64,000 nucleotides of DNA from Candidatus Pristimantibacillus lignocellulolyticus (lineage in GTDB: Bacteria; Bacillota; Bacilli; Paenibacillales; Paenibacillaceae). The notes beneath the pieces are model-generated. The model saw nothing but the letters and a program-made list of their open reading frames with translations. It searched no databases and was not told the DNA's origin. Location: positions 1,494,501-1,558,500 of the forward strand of contig CP097899.1 of assembly GCA_023639215.1 (NCBI GenBank), written 5' to 3'. Position numbers and translations under genes: made by a program. This document shows, piece after piece, positions 43,070 to 52,588 of the stretch (positions are counted from its first letter, which is position 1; each line of letters begins with the position of its first letter).

Positions 43070-44908
43070 CTACCACCCTCCAAGATTCACATTTTCCCAA
43101 GGCAAGCGAATGGTGATACAAGTATATTTGCCCTGCACACTATCAATCCAAAGACCGCATCCTTTGCCATAATGAAGTTGCAATCGCTTATGCACGTTTT
43201 CTAAACCAAGCCCATTTTTACTAGTTACGATTGGTGTATCTGAGTCACCCTGCAGTACATCCTGCAGACTAGCAAGCATGTTGGGTTCAACTCCCACACC
43301 GTCATCAAATATTTCGATTAGTAATAAGCTTTTGTTCTCTATTCGTACAGTAATTCCAATGTTCACACTACCACCGTGTGGTGCTGCGTGATGAACGACA
43401 TTTTCAACTAAGGGCTGCATGCACATTTTAGGAATAGTATAACGAAGTACTTCCTCAGGGAGCTCCGCAGATAATACAATGTTTCTACCTTCCATAAAGT
43501 TCATGAATTGAATGTAGCTTTGTATGTTAGCAAGTTCCTCACTAAGCGTAACGGTATCACTTCTCCATTTCATACTGTAACGAAGCAATGAACCTAACGA
43601 GACTAGTGCATCAGCAATAGCAGGCTGCCGCTCAACTACCGCTAGCATACGGATAGATTCCAGTGCGTTATAAAGAAAATGTGAATTGATCTGCGAATGA
43701 AGTGAGTGCAACTGTGCGTTTTTGGCAATTAGCTGCTTATCTACCACCTGCGTCATTAGCCCTTTAACCTCATCCAACATTTTGTTATAGTTTATAGCCA
43801 CCTCGTCAATTTCATCGCCAGTCTCATTGTCATCGAGACCAGTATCAATCTTCGCATCCAGTTGACCTTTTCTTACCTTACGCATAGAAGATAGCACGCT
43901 GTCCAACCGACGAAATATACGCCGAGTAGTATGCGATACTAGTATCATTATTAGTAGCAGCACACACAATGTAATCGCTACAACTAATAGGTACCAACTA
44001 CGAGGCCCCTTCATTAGTGCTTGGTGCGAAGCAATATCCACCACATAGGCGTCAAGTGGAGCGATGTAACGGTATATCGCGTAGTAAGTGTTATCTCCTA
44101 CACTGACCTTAACGGGGCTATTCTGTTCTAACACATCTAACTGCCCGTAAATACTAGCAAAAATTTCGCCGAGATTGTCCCCAGCATTTTGAGAAAACTC
44201 ATGCTTGGGATTGTATACATACCTAGAAGGATTCGTTCCGTCCATCAAAACAGAAAAGAAATCTCCCCCGGTTTCCTCGAGCAGGTCGCTGAAAAACACA
44301 CTGTGCTTAACTCGAATTTCCATAATACTTGGACGTTGCTGTTGCTGACCTTGAAGACGTACAAGCCTGTAGTAGGATAATGTATGCTCACCATCTTGAA
44401 AAGCAAAGATATTGTAAGTTGCGCCCCCTTCATCCCGAAGAGTTACCCAGTAATCCTGCGGCCAAAACTTGTCATAATGGTAGATTTCGGGCCAGATTTC
44501 ATACAAATTCGGGTTATCTACATAAAAGCTAAGTTCGCTTATTAGCTCGTGACTTTCGATAATATTATGCATCTGCTCGAATTGATTTTGTCTAAATTTT
44601 ACCAGCCGCAAGCCATCCTCACGCATATTGGAGTGAATAAAATCGACAAATGCTTTTTGAGTCAGAGCGGTAGAGGAAGCGTTTTCAACAATATCCATTT
44701 TGCTACGTAACTGTTCATTTAGTCGTGAAACATGGCTACTTCCTGTGGACATAGCGTCCTTATATAGCTGAGTTTCCTGAATGCGAATAAACAAAAAAGA
44801 TACTACAATAGCAGGGATGACGATCAATATACTAAAGGATAGAAATAACTTTTGAGAGATGCGAGAATTACGATATATCTTTCTCATCTTGTTAAGCAGA
44901 TACTTCAT
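43070..44908 (-). CDS. YesM-family sensor histidine kinase
   Basis: 612 residues. Two membrane helices (about 20-45 and 295-320) enclose a 250-residue extracellular sensor domain, then HAMP, a His_kinase domain (QLHSLHSQINSHFLYNALESIRMLA with the phospho-His) and an HATPase domain (DDGVGV, GLGLENVHKRLQLHYG). The family senses oligosaccharides through a binding protein or directly. ATG 44908 follows GGAGGG. Followed immediately by its YesN partner. Confidence 0.92.
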   Translation of the reverse strand: MKYLLNKMRKIYRNSRISQKLFLSFSILIVIPAIVVSFLFIRIQETQLYKDAMSTGSSHVSRLNEQLRSKMDIVENASSTALTQKAFVDFIHSNMREDGLRLVKFRQNQFEQMHNIIESHELISELSFYVDNPNLYEIWPEIYHYDKFWPQDYWVTLRDEGGATYNIFAFQDGEHTLSYYRLVRLQGQQQQRPSIMEIRVKHSVFFSDLLEETGGDFFSVLMDGTNPSRYVYNPKHEFSQNAGDNLGEIFASIYGQLDVLEQNSPVKVSVGDNTYYAIYRYIAPLDAYVVDIASHQALMKGPRSWYLLVVAITLCVLLLIMILVSHTTRRIFRRLDSVLSSMRKVRKGQLDAKIDTGLDDNETGDEIDEVAINYNKMLDEVKGLMTQVVDKQLIAKNAQLHSLHSQINSHFLYNALESIRMLAVVERQPAIADALVSLGSLLRYSMKWRSDTVTLSEELANIQSYIQFMNFMEGRNIVLSAELPEEVLRYTIPKMCMQPLVENVVHHAAPHGGSVNIGITVRIENKSLLLIEIFDDGVGVEPNMLASLQDVLQGDSDTPIVTSKNGLGLENVHKRLQLHYGKGCGLWIDSVQGKYTCITIRLPWENVNLGGW

Positions 44909-45011
44909 ATAAGTACCCTCCCCATTTTTGTAATATACCATATATTACAACTATTGGGTCAGTTAACTATCTACTTCCGGAAAATTGTTAAGCTCGGTAA
45001 AGTAGATAATA

Positions 45012-45034
45012 CCGGCCATCATATTGATGACCGG
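45012..45034 (-). terminator. Hairpin after the LplA gene
   Basis: CCGGCCATCA and TGATGACCGG pair with one mismatch; the T-content afterwards is poor. It separates the transporter genes from yesM-yesN, perhaps lowering read-through. Confidence 0.5.
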
Positions 45035-45050
45035 CATTTCTATTGATAAG

Positions 45051-46715
45051 TTATTCCGCCATTTTTGCTTTTCTTACATCGAGTTCAGCCTGTCTGAATT
45101 CCGTCACTAGATCAAAACCATAACTCGCACGACGTTCGATGAAATCCGCAAATATTTTATCAAATGCAGCTTCATCTTTGGCTGTAATAAGCTCAGGCAT
45201 CACTTCCGCCCAACTTTGAGAGATCCGCGCCCATGCTACTGCAGCATCAGAATCACCTTGTGGATCTAAACCTTTGTATATACCACTATCAATATCGGCC
45301 TGGCTGTTAGCGAAGTCCTCCATTTGCTTAATTACAGCAACTTTCTCAGGTCTCCATTGGTTAATAATTACCGGATTTCTAACCATCCAGTAAGTATCCA
45401 TAATGCCGTAATCCTTTTCCATTTTTACAACATCAGTTTCAAGCAGATCTACCATTTCAGGTTTAAACTTCGGCTTACCATCTACCATTTCCCATGTTTC
45501 GCCTTCCTTACCAAGGAATAAATCCATTTGGCCTTCTTCGCTAGCCAAGTATGTCAAAAAGCGAATAGCACGTTCAGGGTTTTTGTTAGATTTACTAATC
45601 ATCGTTACCATCCAGCCATCCATGTTACCTGGGAACAGTTTGGCTTTGTCACCATTGCTATTCTGCGGTCCATCCACAGCAATGTAGTAAGAATCCGGAT
45701 TTTCACTAGCAGCTAACAAAGGATTAACTGCCGTCATTCCGTTCCATTCGCGAATCATCATAAAGTAACGAGCATTGTTCGTTTTTTCTTCTACTTGACT
45801 ATCTGAATCAACTAGAAAATCTACATTAAGTAGCCCACGCTCATAGGCTGTACGGAACGTTTTTAACCATGCGATATAATCCGGATCGGTCGTACGGTCG
45901 TATACCTTTCCGTCTTTTTCAAATGGAACAGCTAACAGGTTTTGTAGATACTCACTCATACCATATGGAACATTCCCTTGTGCAAAGAAGGGACTAATCG
46001 GTTGCCCCTTATACTCGGGATATTTATCCTTTATCAATTGAAGTGCGTTCAGGAAGCCTTCTGGTGTACTTAAGTCCGGGCTACCCATCTCTTCATATAG
46101 ATCTTTACGCACGAGGAAGGTTTGGTTGGCAGCCGTCATCCCAGTTTCATGCATTAGGTTAGGGCTATATGAATCGTTAGGAACGCCATACGTATTGCCA
46201 TTTTCTTGACGATACCACTTTAATGTACCGTCTCCTGCCACCTTGAAGAAGTATGGATCATATTGATCTGCCAATTCATTCAGAGCATATACATGATCGC
46301 CTTCCCATAACTTTTTGACAGCGTTTTCCCAAGAGCCCATAGTAATTAAGTCTGGCAGTTTACCAGAAGTCATCATCAACGTAATTTGCTCGTTGGCTTC
46401 GCCAGAAGGTACCTCTATCTTAACATTAACGCCTGTTTTCTCTGTTACATACTTGGAAGTTAAGCTTTCTCCCCAGCTGTTACCATACCAAGATGCTCCT
46501 ACAAACCATGTCAAATCGACAGGGCTAGTATCAAGCTTCCATGCAGCCTCATCTGGGTTTAACGTTGATTCGCTAGGCGGGGTCTCCGACTTATCGTTAA
46601 CGGTAGGCGACGGTGCAGGTTCAGTTTTCTCAGTCTTGCTACATGCTGCTATTGCCAGCATAAGTATTACGAATAGAATAAGAGCTAATCTTTGCTTCAT
46701 AAGATTACGTTTCAT
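45051..46715 (-). CDS. LplA-type sugar-binding lipoprotein
   Basis: 554 residues. Lipobox AIAACS (Cys near 25) followed by a Pro/Ser/Thr linker, then a large extracellular solute-binding domain of family 1 as in LplA/YtcQ (VDLTWFVGASWYGN, GQPISPFFAQGNVPYG, NKNPERAIRFLTYLASEEGQ). It binds oligosaccharide for the two permeases. ATG 46715 follows AGGGTG. No ATPase is encoded here, which is usual: such systems share the MsmX-type ATPase. Confidence 0.9.
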   Translation of the reverse strand: MKRNLMKQRLALILFVILMLAIAACSKTEKTEPAPSPTVNDKSETPPSESTLNPDEAAWKLDTSPVDLTWFVGASWYGNSWGESLTSKYVTEKTGVNVKIEVPSGEANEQITLMMTSGKLPDLITMGSWENAVKKLWEGDHVYALNELADQYDPYFFKVAGDGTLKWYRQENGNTYGVPNDSYSPNLMHETGMTAANQTFLVRKDLYEEMGSPDLSTPEGFLNALQLIKDKYPEYKGQPISPFFAQGNVPYGMSEYLQNLLAVPFEKDGKVYDRTTDPDYIAWLKTFRTAYERGLLNVDFLVDSDSQVEEKTNNARYFMMIREWNGMTAVNPLLAASENPDSYYIAVDGPQNSNGDKAKLFPGNMDGWMVTMISKSNKNPERAIRFLTYLASEEGQMDLFLGKEGETWEMVDGKPKFKPEMVDLLETDVVKMEKDYGIMDTYWMVRNPVIINQWRPEKVAVIKQMEDFANSQADIDSGIYKGLDPQGDSDAAVAWARISQSWAEVMPELITAKDEAAFDKIFADFIERRASYGFDLVTEFRQAELDVRKAKMAE

Positions 46716-46805
46716 TACATCAACACCCTTTCTTTTTTACGATTTTACTTTTTATATTTATATCACATGCTTCTCTACATAACAGCTTAGATTGGCATAT
46801 GACAT

Positions 46806-47690
46806 TTACCCTTTAATCGCACCAATCATTACACCTTTGACAAGATAGCGCTGAATAAAGGGATAAAACATAAGAATAGGTAATGTAGCCACCATCATTG
46901 ATGCAAACTTAATGGAGTTACCTGGTAGTTTCGCTCCGAACTGAGCCATCGCTTGCTGCTGCATGAAGGACATAGAATTCTCTGCTACGATTTTGTATAG
47001 CATTGTTTGCAGTGGCACTTTATCCTGTGAGTAAATGTAAATTACTCCTTGATAATAATCGTTCCAATGATATACAGCTGAGAAAAGCGATATCGTAGCA
47101 ATGACAGCCATACTGTTAGGCATGACAATTTTAAACAGCACGCCATAATCCGAAGCACCGTCTACCTTTGCCGATTCCTCTAAGCTGTCCGGGATCGTTC
47201 GAAAGAAGCTCATAAAAATAATCATATTGAAAAATGTGTACATTGCAGGAATGATGAATACTAAGAAGTTATCGTATAATCCTAACTTAGTCATTAGAAT
47301 AAACGACGGAATCAATCCACCAGAAAACAACATCGTAATTAAAGCGATTTTCATATATACCTTGCGACCAATAAGATTAGTCTTGCTCAAGCCGTAAGCT
47401 ATAATAGCAGTAAACAGCACATGCACCGCTGTCCCTATTACTGTACGCATTGTAGTAATGTAAAAACCGTTCATCAAACCTTTATCATTAAATACGATAC
47501 TGTAACTATCGAGCGATAGATTCTTTGGAAACCAGTTAACTGTACCGAGTATGGCATGCTCCGGCGCATTAAGTGAGTTAATAAATACAAACCACATCGG
47601 GTACAGCGTTATAAAGCAAACAGCCAACATCAGCACAGCATTGCAGACATCAAATACTCCGATGCGCCGAAATCTTATGCTTTTTTTCAT
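46806..47690 (-). CDS. Carbohydrate ABC permease, YtcP/LplC type
   Basis: 294 residues with six membrane helices and the EAA loop EESAKVDGASDYGVLFKIVMPNS. C-terminal LVKGVMIGAIKG is the family hallmark. ATG 47690 follows GGAGGG. Sits between lplB and lplA in the operon. Confidence 0.92.
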   Translation of the reverse strand: MKKSIRFRRIGVFDVCNAVLMLAVCFITLYPMWFVFINSLNAPEHAILGTVNWFPKNLSLDSYSIVFNDKGLMNGFYITTMRTVIGTAVHVLFTAIIAYGLSKTNLIGRKVYMKIALITMLFSGGLIPSFILMTKLGLYDNFLVFIIPAMYTFFNMIIFMSFFRTIPDSLEESAKVDGASDYGVLFKIVMPNSMAVIATISLFSAVYHWNDYYQGVIYIYSQDKVPLQTMLYKIVAENSMSFMQQQAMAQFGAKLPGNSIKFASMMVATLPILMFYPFIQRYLVKGVMIGAIKG

Positions 47691-47706
47691 GTATCTGCCC
47701 TCCTAG

Positions 47707-48627
47707 TTAGAAAATACTATCGCCAGTTAGTTTTTTAGATGTGTGATTAGCCAAGAACAATAGCCCTAGCGCTACAATCGAGCGGGCAAACAAGACGGCG
47801 GTTGAGAACGAATAGCGCCCAGATACCAAGCCCATGTTATAAATATACAAATCCAGACTTTCAGCCATCTTCATATTCATGTTGTTCTTTAACATAAAGA
47901 TCTGTTCAAAGTTGCTACCCAATATTCCAGCAACTGCGAGGATAAACAGTATTGCAATGGTAGGGCGGATACTCTGAATGGTAATATGCCACATGCGTTG
48001 CCAGCGGTTGGCACCGTCGAGCTCTGCCGCTTCATATAGCGCTGGATCTATACCAGATATTGCAGCTATATAGATGATAGCGCTCCATCCAGTTTCTTTG
48101 AGCGTATCGGAGAAATAAGTAATCCACCAAAAGTACTTTGGATCACTGTTATACAAAATTTCGCGATCTTGAAACCCTAATGCCATCATTAGTTGGTTGA
48201 TTAATCCGCCTTCACCAAGCCAGTTGAGCATGATCCCGCCAAAAATCGTCCAAGCAATAAAGTGTGGCAAGTACGAAATGGTTTGAACAGTACGCTTAAA
48301 TCGAATACTTCTTATTTCATTGAGCATTAAGGCAAATAGAATAGGGATTGGAAAGCCAAGCAATAACTTAATGCTGCTCATCCCTAGCGTATTGCGGATA
48401 GAACGCCAGAAACGGTCATCTGTCATAAAATCTTGGAAGTGTTTTAATCCGACAAATGGCGATTGCAGCATAGGTTTAGCAATGCTAAAGTCCATAAATG
48501 CAATAATTAGCCAAAACATTGGGATATAACAAAAGATTGCCATCCAGATAATACCGGGGATTACCATGCTTTGCAATTGCCACTGATTTAAGAATGTCTT
48601 CATTCGTCCATTTTTGTGTTGGATCAT
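47707..48627 (-). CDS. Carbohydrate ABC permease, LplB type
   Basis: 306 residues with six membrane helices; the EAA loop is YEAAELDGANRWQRMWHITIQSI. Typical of LplB-like partners of YtcP permeases. ATG 48627 follows AAGGGGG. First gene of the lplB-ytcP-lplA operon, divergent from the cytoplasmic GH16 gene. Confidence 0.92.
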   Translation of the reverse strand: MIQHKNGRMKTFLNQWQLQSMVIPGIIWMAIFCYIPMFWLIIAFMDFSIAKPMLQSPFVGLKHFQDFMTDDRFWRSIRNTLGMSSIKLLLGFPIPILFALMLNEIRSIRFKRTVQTISYLPHFIAWTIFGGIMLNWLGEGGLINQLMMALGFQDREILYNSDPKYFWWITYFSDTLKETGWSAIIYIAAISGIDPALYEAAELDGANRWQRMWHITIQSIRPTIAILFILAVAGILGSNFEQIFMLKNNMNMKMAESLDLYIYNMGLVSGRYSFSTAVLFARSIVALGLLFLANHTSKKLTGDSIF

Positions 48628-48773
48628 ATTGTGCGCCCCCTTCCATTACATCGTATGAAAATGCGCATAGAAAAAAAAGGCCACCATTTTTGACCTTATC
48701 CCAATTTTTTAGATTCGATTGACCATATATTAAAATTAAGTATGCTATGAATAGATGAAAGGAGTGTGCAGGG

Positions 48774-49517
48774 ATGAACAAGCTTATATGGCAGCAGGAT
48801 TTTGTAGATAGTAATACTGATTTAAGTTCATGGAACATTCGCCTTGGTAATGACTTGCTTGATAGTCATGGTAATGTCGTATGCCCGGGTTGGGGTAACG
48901 GTGAACAGCAGTTTTATACGGGGAATTCGAACAACCTGTATTTCAATGAATTTGGCTTAAACCTATGCGCGCGCCGCGAAATTACCGAAGTAGACGGACG
49001 AAGCTTTGCTTATACCTCCGCTCGGTTAGACACTAAAAATCATCTTTCTTTTTGCTATGGAAAAATAGTTATCCGCGCAAAACTTCCAGTAGGACAGGGA
49101 TTGTGGCCTGCCATCTGGTTGCTTCCACAGCAAGAGGTTTATGGACCTTGGCCTGCCTCAGGTGAGATTGATATTATGGAAGCGAAAGGACGCCTGCCTA
49201 AGCAAGTATCTGGTACGCTACACTACGGAAAAGATTGGGACCATAAAGTAACCGATGAATTCTCTCATCAGCTGAAAAATAGTACCATTAACGAGTTTCA
49301 TGACTATGCGCTAGAATGGGATGCTAAATCGATTAGATGGCTAGTAGATGGACATTGCTACGCCAAGCGTCGCCAGCAACCGAACATTATGCCCTTTAAC
49401 GAGTCTTTCTATCTAGTGCTCAATCTCGCAGTAGGTGGCTGGTATGACAATGTATCAGTGGACGAGGCTGCATTGCCAGGGGTAATGACAGTTTCGGGGA
49501 TATGGTTGTATAAGTAA
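48774..49517 (+). CDS. GH16 family glycosidase without signal peptide
   Basis: 247 residues, only a GH16 domain. ASGEIDIMEAKG holds the two catalytic Glu. It is closely related to the GH16 part of the protein at 36370-39000 (shared RIRAKLP-like, GEIDIMEAKGRLP and MNLAxGGxxD motifs). No secretion signal is present, so it should act in the cytoplasm on imported beta-1,3-glucan oligosaccharides. Start after AAAGGAG. Divergent from lplB. Confidence 0.9.
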   Translation: MNKLIWQQDFVDSNTDLSSWNIRLGNDLLDSHGNVVCPGWGNGEQQFYTGNSNNLYFNEFGLNLCARREITEVDGRSFAYTSARLDTKNHLSFCYGKIVIRAKLPVGQGLWPAIWLLPQQEVYGPWPASGEIDIMEAKGRLPKQVSGTLHYGKDWDHKVTDEFSHQLKNSTINEFHDYALEWDAKSIRWLVDGHCYAKRRQQPNIMPFNESFYLVLNLAVGGWYDNVSVDEAALPGVMTVSGIWLYK

Positions 49518-49671
49518 ATAAGTAATTATATACATTGATATGCAGTCAATACGATACTACTTTCAGAAATTATTCAAAAGTATCAGTTGAATATACTATT
49601 ATTTCTCTTCATTTAATGTTATTATTCTGCTGTATATTATTTTACTTATAAATATTAAGGAGGAATACTTG

Positions 49672-49777
49672 ATGAAGAAGAGATCGATTAAATTTTTATC
49701 CTTTGGTATTGGGTATTCTACTGCTGTCTTTTTCTAAAATTGATATTGACGGGATAAGTCTGTCCAATATTAAGTGA
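49672..49777 (+). pseudogene. Possible frameshifted small membrane peptide gene
   Basis: AAGGAGG and ATG at 49672 open a 21-codon frame that stops at 49737. A one-base shift after MKKRSIKFLSF would continue as a hydrophobic stretch (LGILLLSF) and a hydrophilic tail to a stop at 49777. Low confidence; it may instead be a 21-residue peptide. Confidence 0.25.
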
Positions 49778-49849
49778 AGTGAAAAAACAGTGAAAGTATA
49801 TAACCTGTCAATAGTTATGTATTTTCTATTTATAAGGAGAATCTACTCA

Positions 49850-50251
49850 ATGAATTTAATCAATAATGTAATTCATAGATATAATCCAGAAAATATTGCA
49901 AAACCAGTTGGAAGCTATAGTCATGTAACAAAAATAAGCAGAAATGCTGAAATGTTTGTTTTTTCTGGTCAAATTGGTATTGATCAAAACAATAATATTC
50001 CTTCAGATTTTAATCAACAAGTAACCAATACCATGAGTAATATTGTTAATATCCTTGCATCTCAAAAGTTGACTCCTGATCATGTCATTAAAATCAACAT
50101 TTGGGCTACAGAAGAGATCGATTGGGATCATTTCTATGCTATTTGGGATAAGGTATTGGGTCCTACTCCTCCTTCCATGACAGTTGCTTATATTAGTGGG
50201 TTAGGTTTACCCGAATTAAAAATTGAATTAGATGTTTGGGCTGCAGGCTAA
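49850..50251 (+). CDS. RidA/YjgF-family protein, atypical active site
   Basis: 133 residues of the RidA fold; FSGQIGID near residue 38 and the C-terminal LPELKIELDVWA are typical. The Arg that canonical RidA uses to bind the imine carboxylate (R-x-x-V before LP) is not seen: the segment reads PPSMTVAYISGLGLP. Enamine/imine deaminase activity is therefore doubtful. ATG 49850 follows AAGGAGA; 20 upstream codons lack a site. Confidence 0.8.
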   Translation: MNLINNVIHRYNPENIAKPVGSYSHVTKISRNAEMFVFSGQIGIDQNNNIPSDFNQQVTNTMSNIVNILASQKLTPDHVIKINIWATEEIDWDHFYAIWDKVLGPTPPSMTVAYISGLGLPELKIELDVWAAG

Positions 50252-50330
50252 ACCCTAACACTAAGCATCTAATAAACATTATTACAAAAATGGTTTTTTC
50301 AAAAAAATTAAGTATTATGTATGATAAATG

Positions 50331-50363
50331 TAAAGAGCCCTTCGTGATTGAAGGGCTCTTTGC
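50331..50363 (+). terminator. Terminator between the RidA-like gene and araA
   Basis: AAAGAGCCCTTC and GAAGGGCTCTTT enclose GTGATT. The 3' side has GCATTTT on the plus strand; the flanking genes converge. Confidence 0.8.
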
Positions 50364-50430
50364 ATTTTATATCTTTGCTTAGGATACGGTTCAATGTAAC
50401 ATCTATTAAGCGATATAGAACATAACCAAA

Positions 50431-51855
50431 CTACTTAATTACGACGTATTCCAAGTTAACTAGCTTGGCGTAGGTTATGATCTGATCTGTAGTCAGGTTC
50501 AAAGAAACAACGGTATGGTGGCCGCCGCCATTCTCGATCCAAGCTTTCACTCCATCCTGGAAATTCGGCTTCACTGTCCATAGGACGCGAGCAACAGGAA
50601 GATTAGGAGCCGGAACGGTCGGTTCGAATGCGGAAACCTCGTTAATTAGCAATTTATAATGAGTGCCGAGGTCAACCATGGATACAACGACGCCTTCGCC
50701 AGCTTTACCGTCAAATACCAGACGAGCCGGATCTTCGCGATCGCCGATTCCAAGAGGGGAAACAATAATTTTCGGCTTGTTGCTTGCCAAGGACGGATCT
50801 ACCTCGAGCATATGGGATTGCAGAATGGCTTCCTGACCTACCGCCATTTCATAGGTGTAATCCTCCATAAAGCCCGTGTTCTGATTACGACTCATCACTT
50901 TCAGCAAACGATCAAGTGCAGCTGTTTTCCAGTCGCCCTCGCCAGCAAAGCCATAGCCTTGTGACATGAGACGTTGAACAGCAAGACCAGGAAGCTGTTT
51001 CATTCCATGCAAATCTTCAAAGTTTGTCGTGAAGGCATTATAACCTTTCTCTTCAAAGAATCTTTTAAGGGCGATTTCATAGCTTGCTTGAACTCTGACG
51101 CTCGCTTCCCAAGCATCTTTGCTGTTCATGCCGTAATCGAATTCATAGAGTTCCGCATATTCGGTCATCAAATGATCAACTTCCTGCTCCGTAACTTCAT
51201 TAACGTATTGCACGAGGTCGCCAATGCCATAATAATCCACGGTCCATCCAAATTGAATTTGAGCTTCGACCTTGTCCCCTTCTGTTACTCCAACATTACG
51301 CATGTTGTCGCCAAAACGGGCCACTTTAATGTTGAAACTTTCGTTATAAGCAACCGCTACGTCCATCCAATCCGCAATCTGTTGCTGCACTTCGGAACGT
51401 TCCCAGTAGCCTACGATGATTTTATTTTGTTTTTTGAGACGGGCATTAATGAAGCCATATTCGCGGTCGCCGTGAGCAGCCTGGTTAAGGTTCATGAAGT
51501 CCATGTCGATCGTTCCCCAAGGAATACTTTCATTGAACTGGGTTGCCAAGTGAAGCAGGGGCTTCTGTAACAATTTCGTACCTTGAATCCACATTTTTGC
51601 AGGCGAGAACGTATGCATCCACGTAATGACACCCGCTACCTCGTCGCGATAATTGATCTCTTTCATAATGCTTGTAATTCTATCCGCACTTACAGCAAGG
51701 TCCTGCAAGACTAACGGATAAGCGAGTACACCGCTATTATTCAAGGCATCTGTCATCGTCTGCGCATGGGCTTTTACTTCAGCCAACGCTTCTTCCCCGT
51801 ATAGGTGCTGCGAACCTACGACGAACCAAAACTGTTTAGCTACTGTTGTTGACAT
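50431..51855 (-). CDS. araA: L-arabinose isomerase
   Basis: 474 residues, standard length. Conserved VGSQHLYGEEAL near the start, WMHTFSPAKMW, DMDFMNLNQAAHGDREYGF and HHTVVSL at the end carry the metal and substrate residues. It converts L-arabinose to L-ribulose. ATG 51855 (MSTT) is preferred over one three codons upstream that touches AGGATG. Last of araB-araD-araA. Confidence 0.95.
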   Translation of the reverse strand: MSTTVAKQFWFVVGSQHLYGEEALAEVKAHAQTMTDALNNSGVLAYPLVLQDLAVSADRITSIMKEINYRDEVAGVITWMHTFSPAKMWIQGTKLLQKPLLHLATQFNESIPWGTIDMDFMNLNQAAHGDREYGFINARLKKQNKIIVGYWERSEVQQQIADWMDVAVAYNESFNIKVARFGDNMRNVGVTEGDKVEAQIQFGWTVDYYGIGDLVQYVNEVTEQEVDHLMTEYAELYEFDYGMNSKDAWEASVRVQASYEIALKRFFEEKGYNAFTTNFEDLHGMKQLPGLAVQRLMSQGYGFAGEGDWKTAALDRLLKVMSRNQNTGFMEDYTYEMAVGQEAILQSHMLEVDPSLASNKPKIIVSPLGIGDREDPARLVFDGKAGEGVVVSMVDLGTHYKLLINEVSAFEPTVPAPNLPVARVLWTVKPNFQDGVKAWIENGGGHHTVVSLNLTTDQIITYAKLVNLEYVVIK

Positions 51856-51890
51856 CTTAATCATCCTTTTTTCGTATTTTATAATGGCTA

Positions 51891-52586
51891 TTACTTCTGT
51901 CCGTAATATGCATCTTTTCCGTGCTTCCGAAGATAATGCTTATCCAAAATGCCTTGCGGCAGTTCTTTGGCAAAATGGTTCAATTGCCGCGCGTACAAAT
52001 TCATTTTGCACACTTCTTCTAGCACGACGCTATTCACGACTGCCGACTTTACGTCTTTCCCCCATGTAAAAGGCGCATGTCCTTGGAGTAGGACAGCTGG
52101 GATCGCCATAATATCCAATCCAAGCTTCTCAAACGTTTCGATAATAACGTGACCCGTCTCTGCTTCGTATCCCCGGTCAACTTCCGCTTGGTTCAAGAAC
52201 CGTGCGCAAGGCACTGCACCGTAGAAGGTGTCCGCATGCGTCGTTCCCATAACGGGTACATCGAGTCCCGCTTGTGCCCAGATGGTTGCCCAAGTCGAGT
52301 GAGTATGCACGATGCCACCGATTTGCGGATAGTGTCTGTACAACACGGCGTGAGTTGCGGTATCTGAAGAAGGTCTCATCTCTCCTTCGACGACCTTTCC
52401 GTCTAGATCTACAACGACCATGTCGCTTGGTTTCATCTTCTCATAGCTGACTCCGCTTGGTTTGATTACAAACAGCCCACTTTCACGATCGATGGCGCTT
52501 GCATTGCCCCAAGTGAATTTCACGAGTCCGTGCTTGGGCAAATCCAAATTCGCTTGGTATACCTCTTCTTTCAGTTGTTCTAACAA
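51891..52586 (-). CDS. araD: L-ribulose-5-phosphate 4-epimerase
   Basis: 231 residues, class II aldolase fold. The Zn ligands lie in VHTHSTWAT, and the TTHADTFYG and GHAPFTWG segments are characteristic. The start codon is TTG, 8 nt after GGAGG, which lies inside the last codons of araB; the two genes are coupled. Confidence 0.95.
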   Translation of the reverse strand: MLEQLKEEVYQANLDLPKHGLVKFTWGNASAIDRESGLFVIKPSGVSYEKMKPSDMVVVDLDGKVVEGEMRPSSDTATHAVLYRHYPQIGGIVHTHSTWATIWAQAGLDVPVMGTTHADTFYGAVPCARFLNQAEVDRGYEAETGHVIIETFEKLGLDIMAIPAVLLQGHAPFTWGKDVKSAVVNSVVLEEVCKMNLYARQLNHFAKELPQGILDKHYLRKHGKDAYYGQK

Positions 52587-52588
52587 CT

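Noticed and set aside
49672..49737. 21-residue bacteriocin-like peptide
   Set aside because: No leader, processing site or transport gene nearby; a frameshifted small gene explains it as well.
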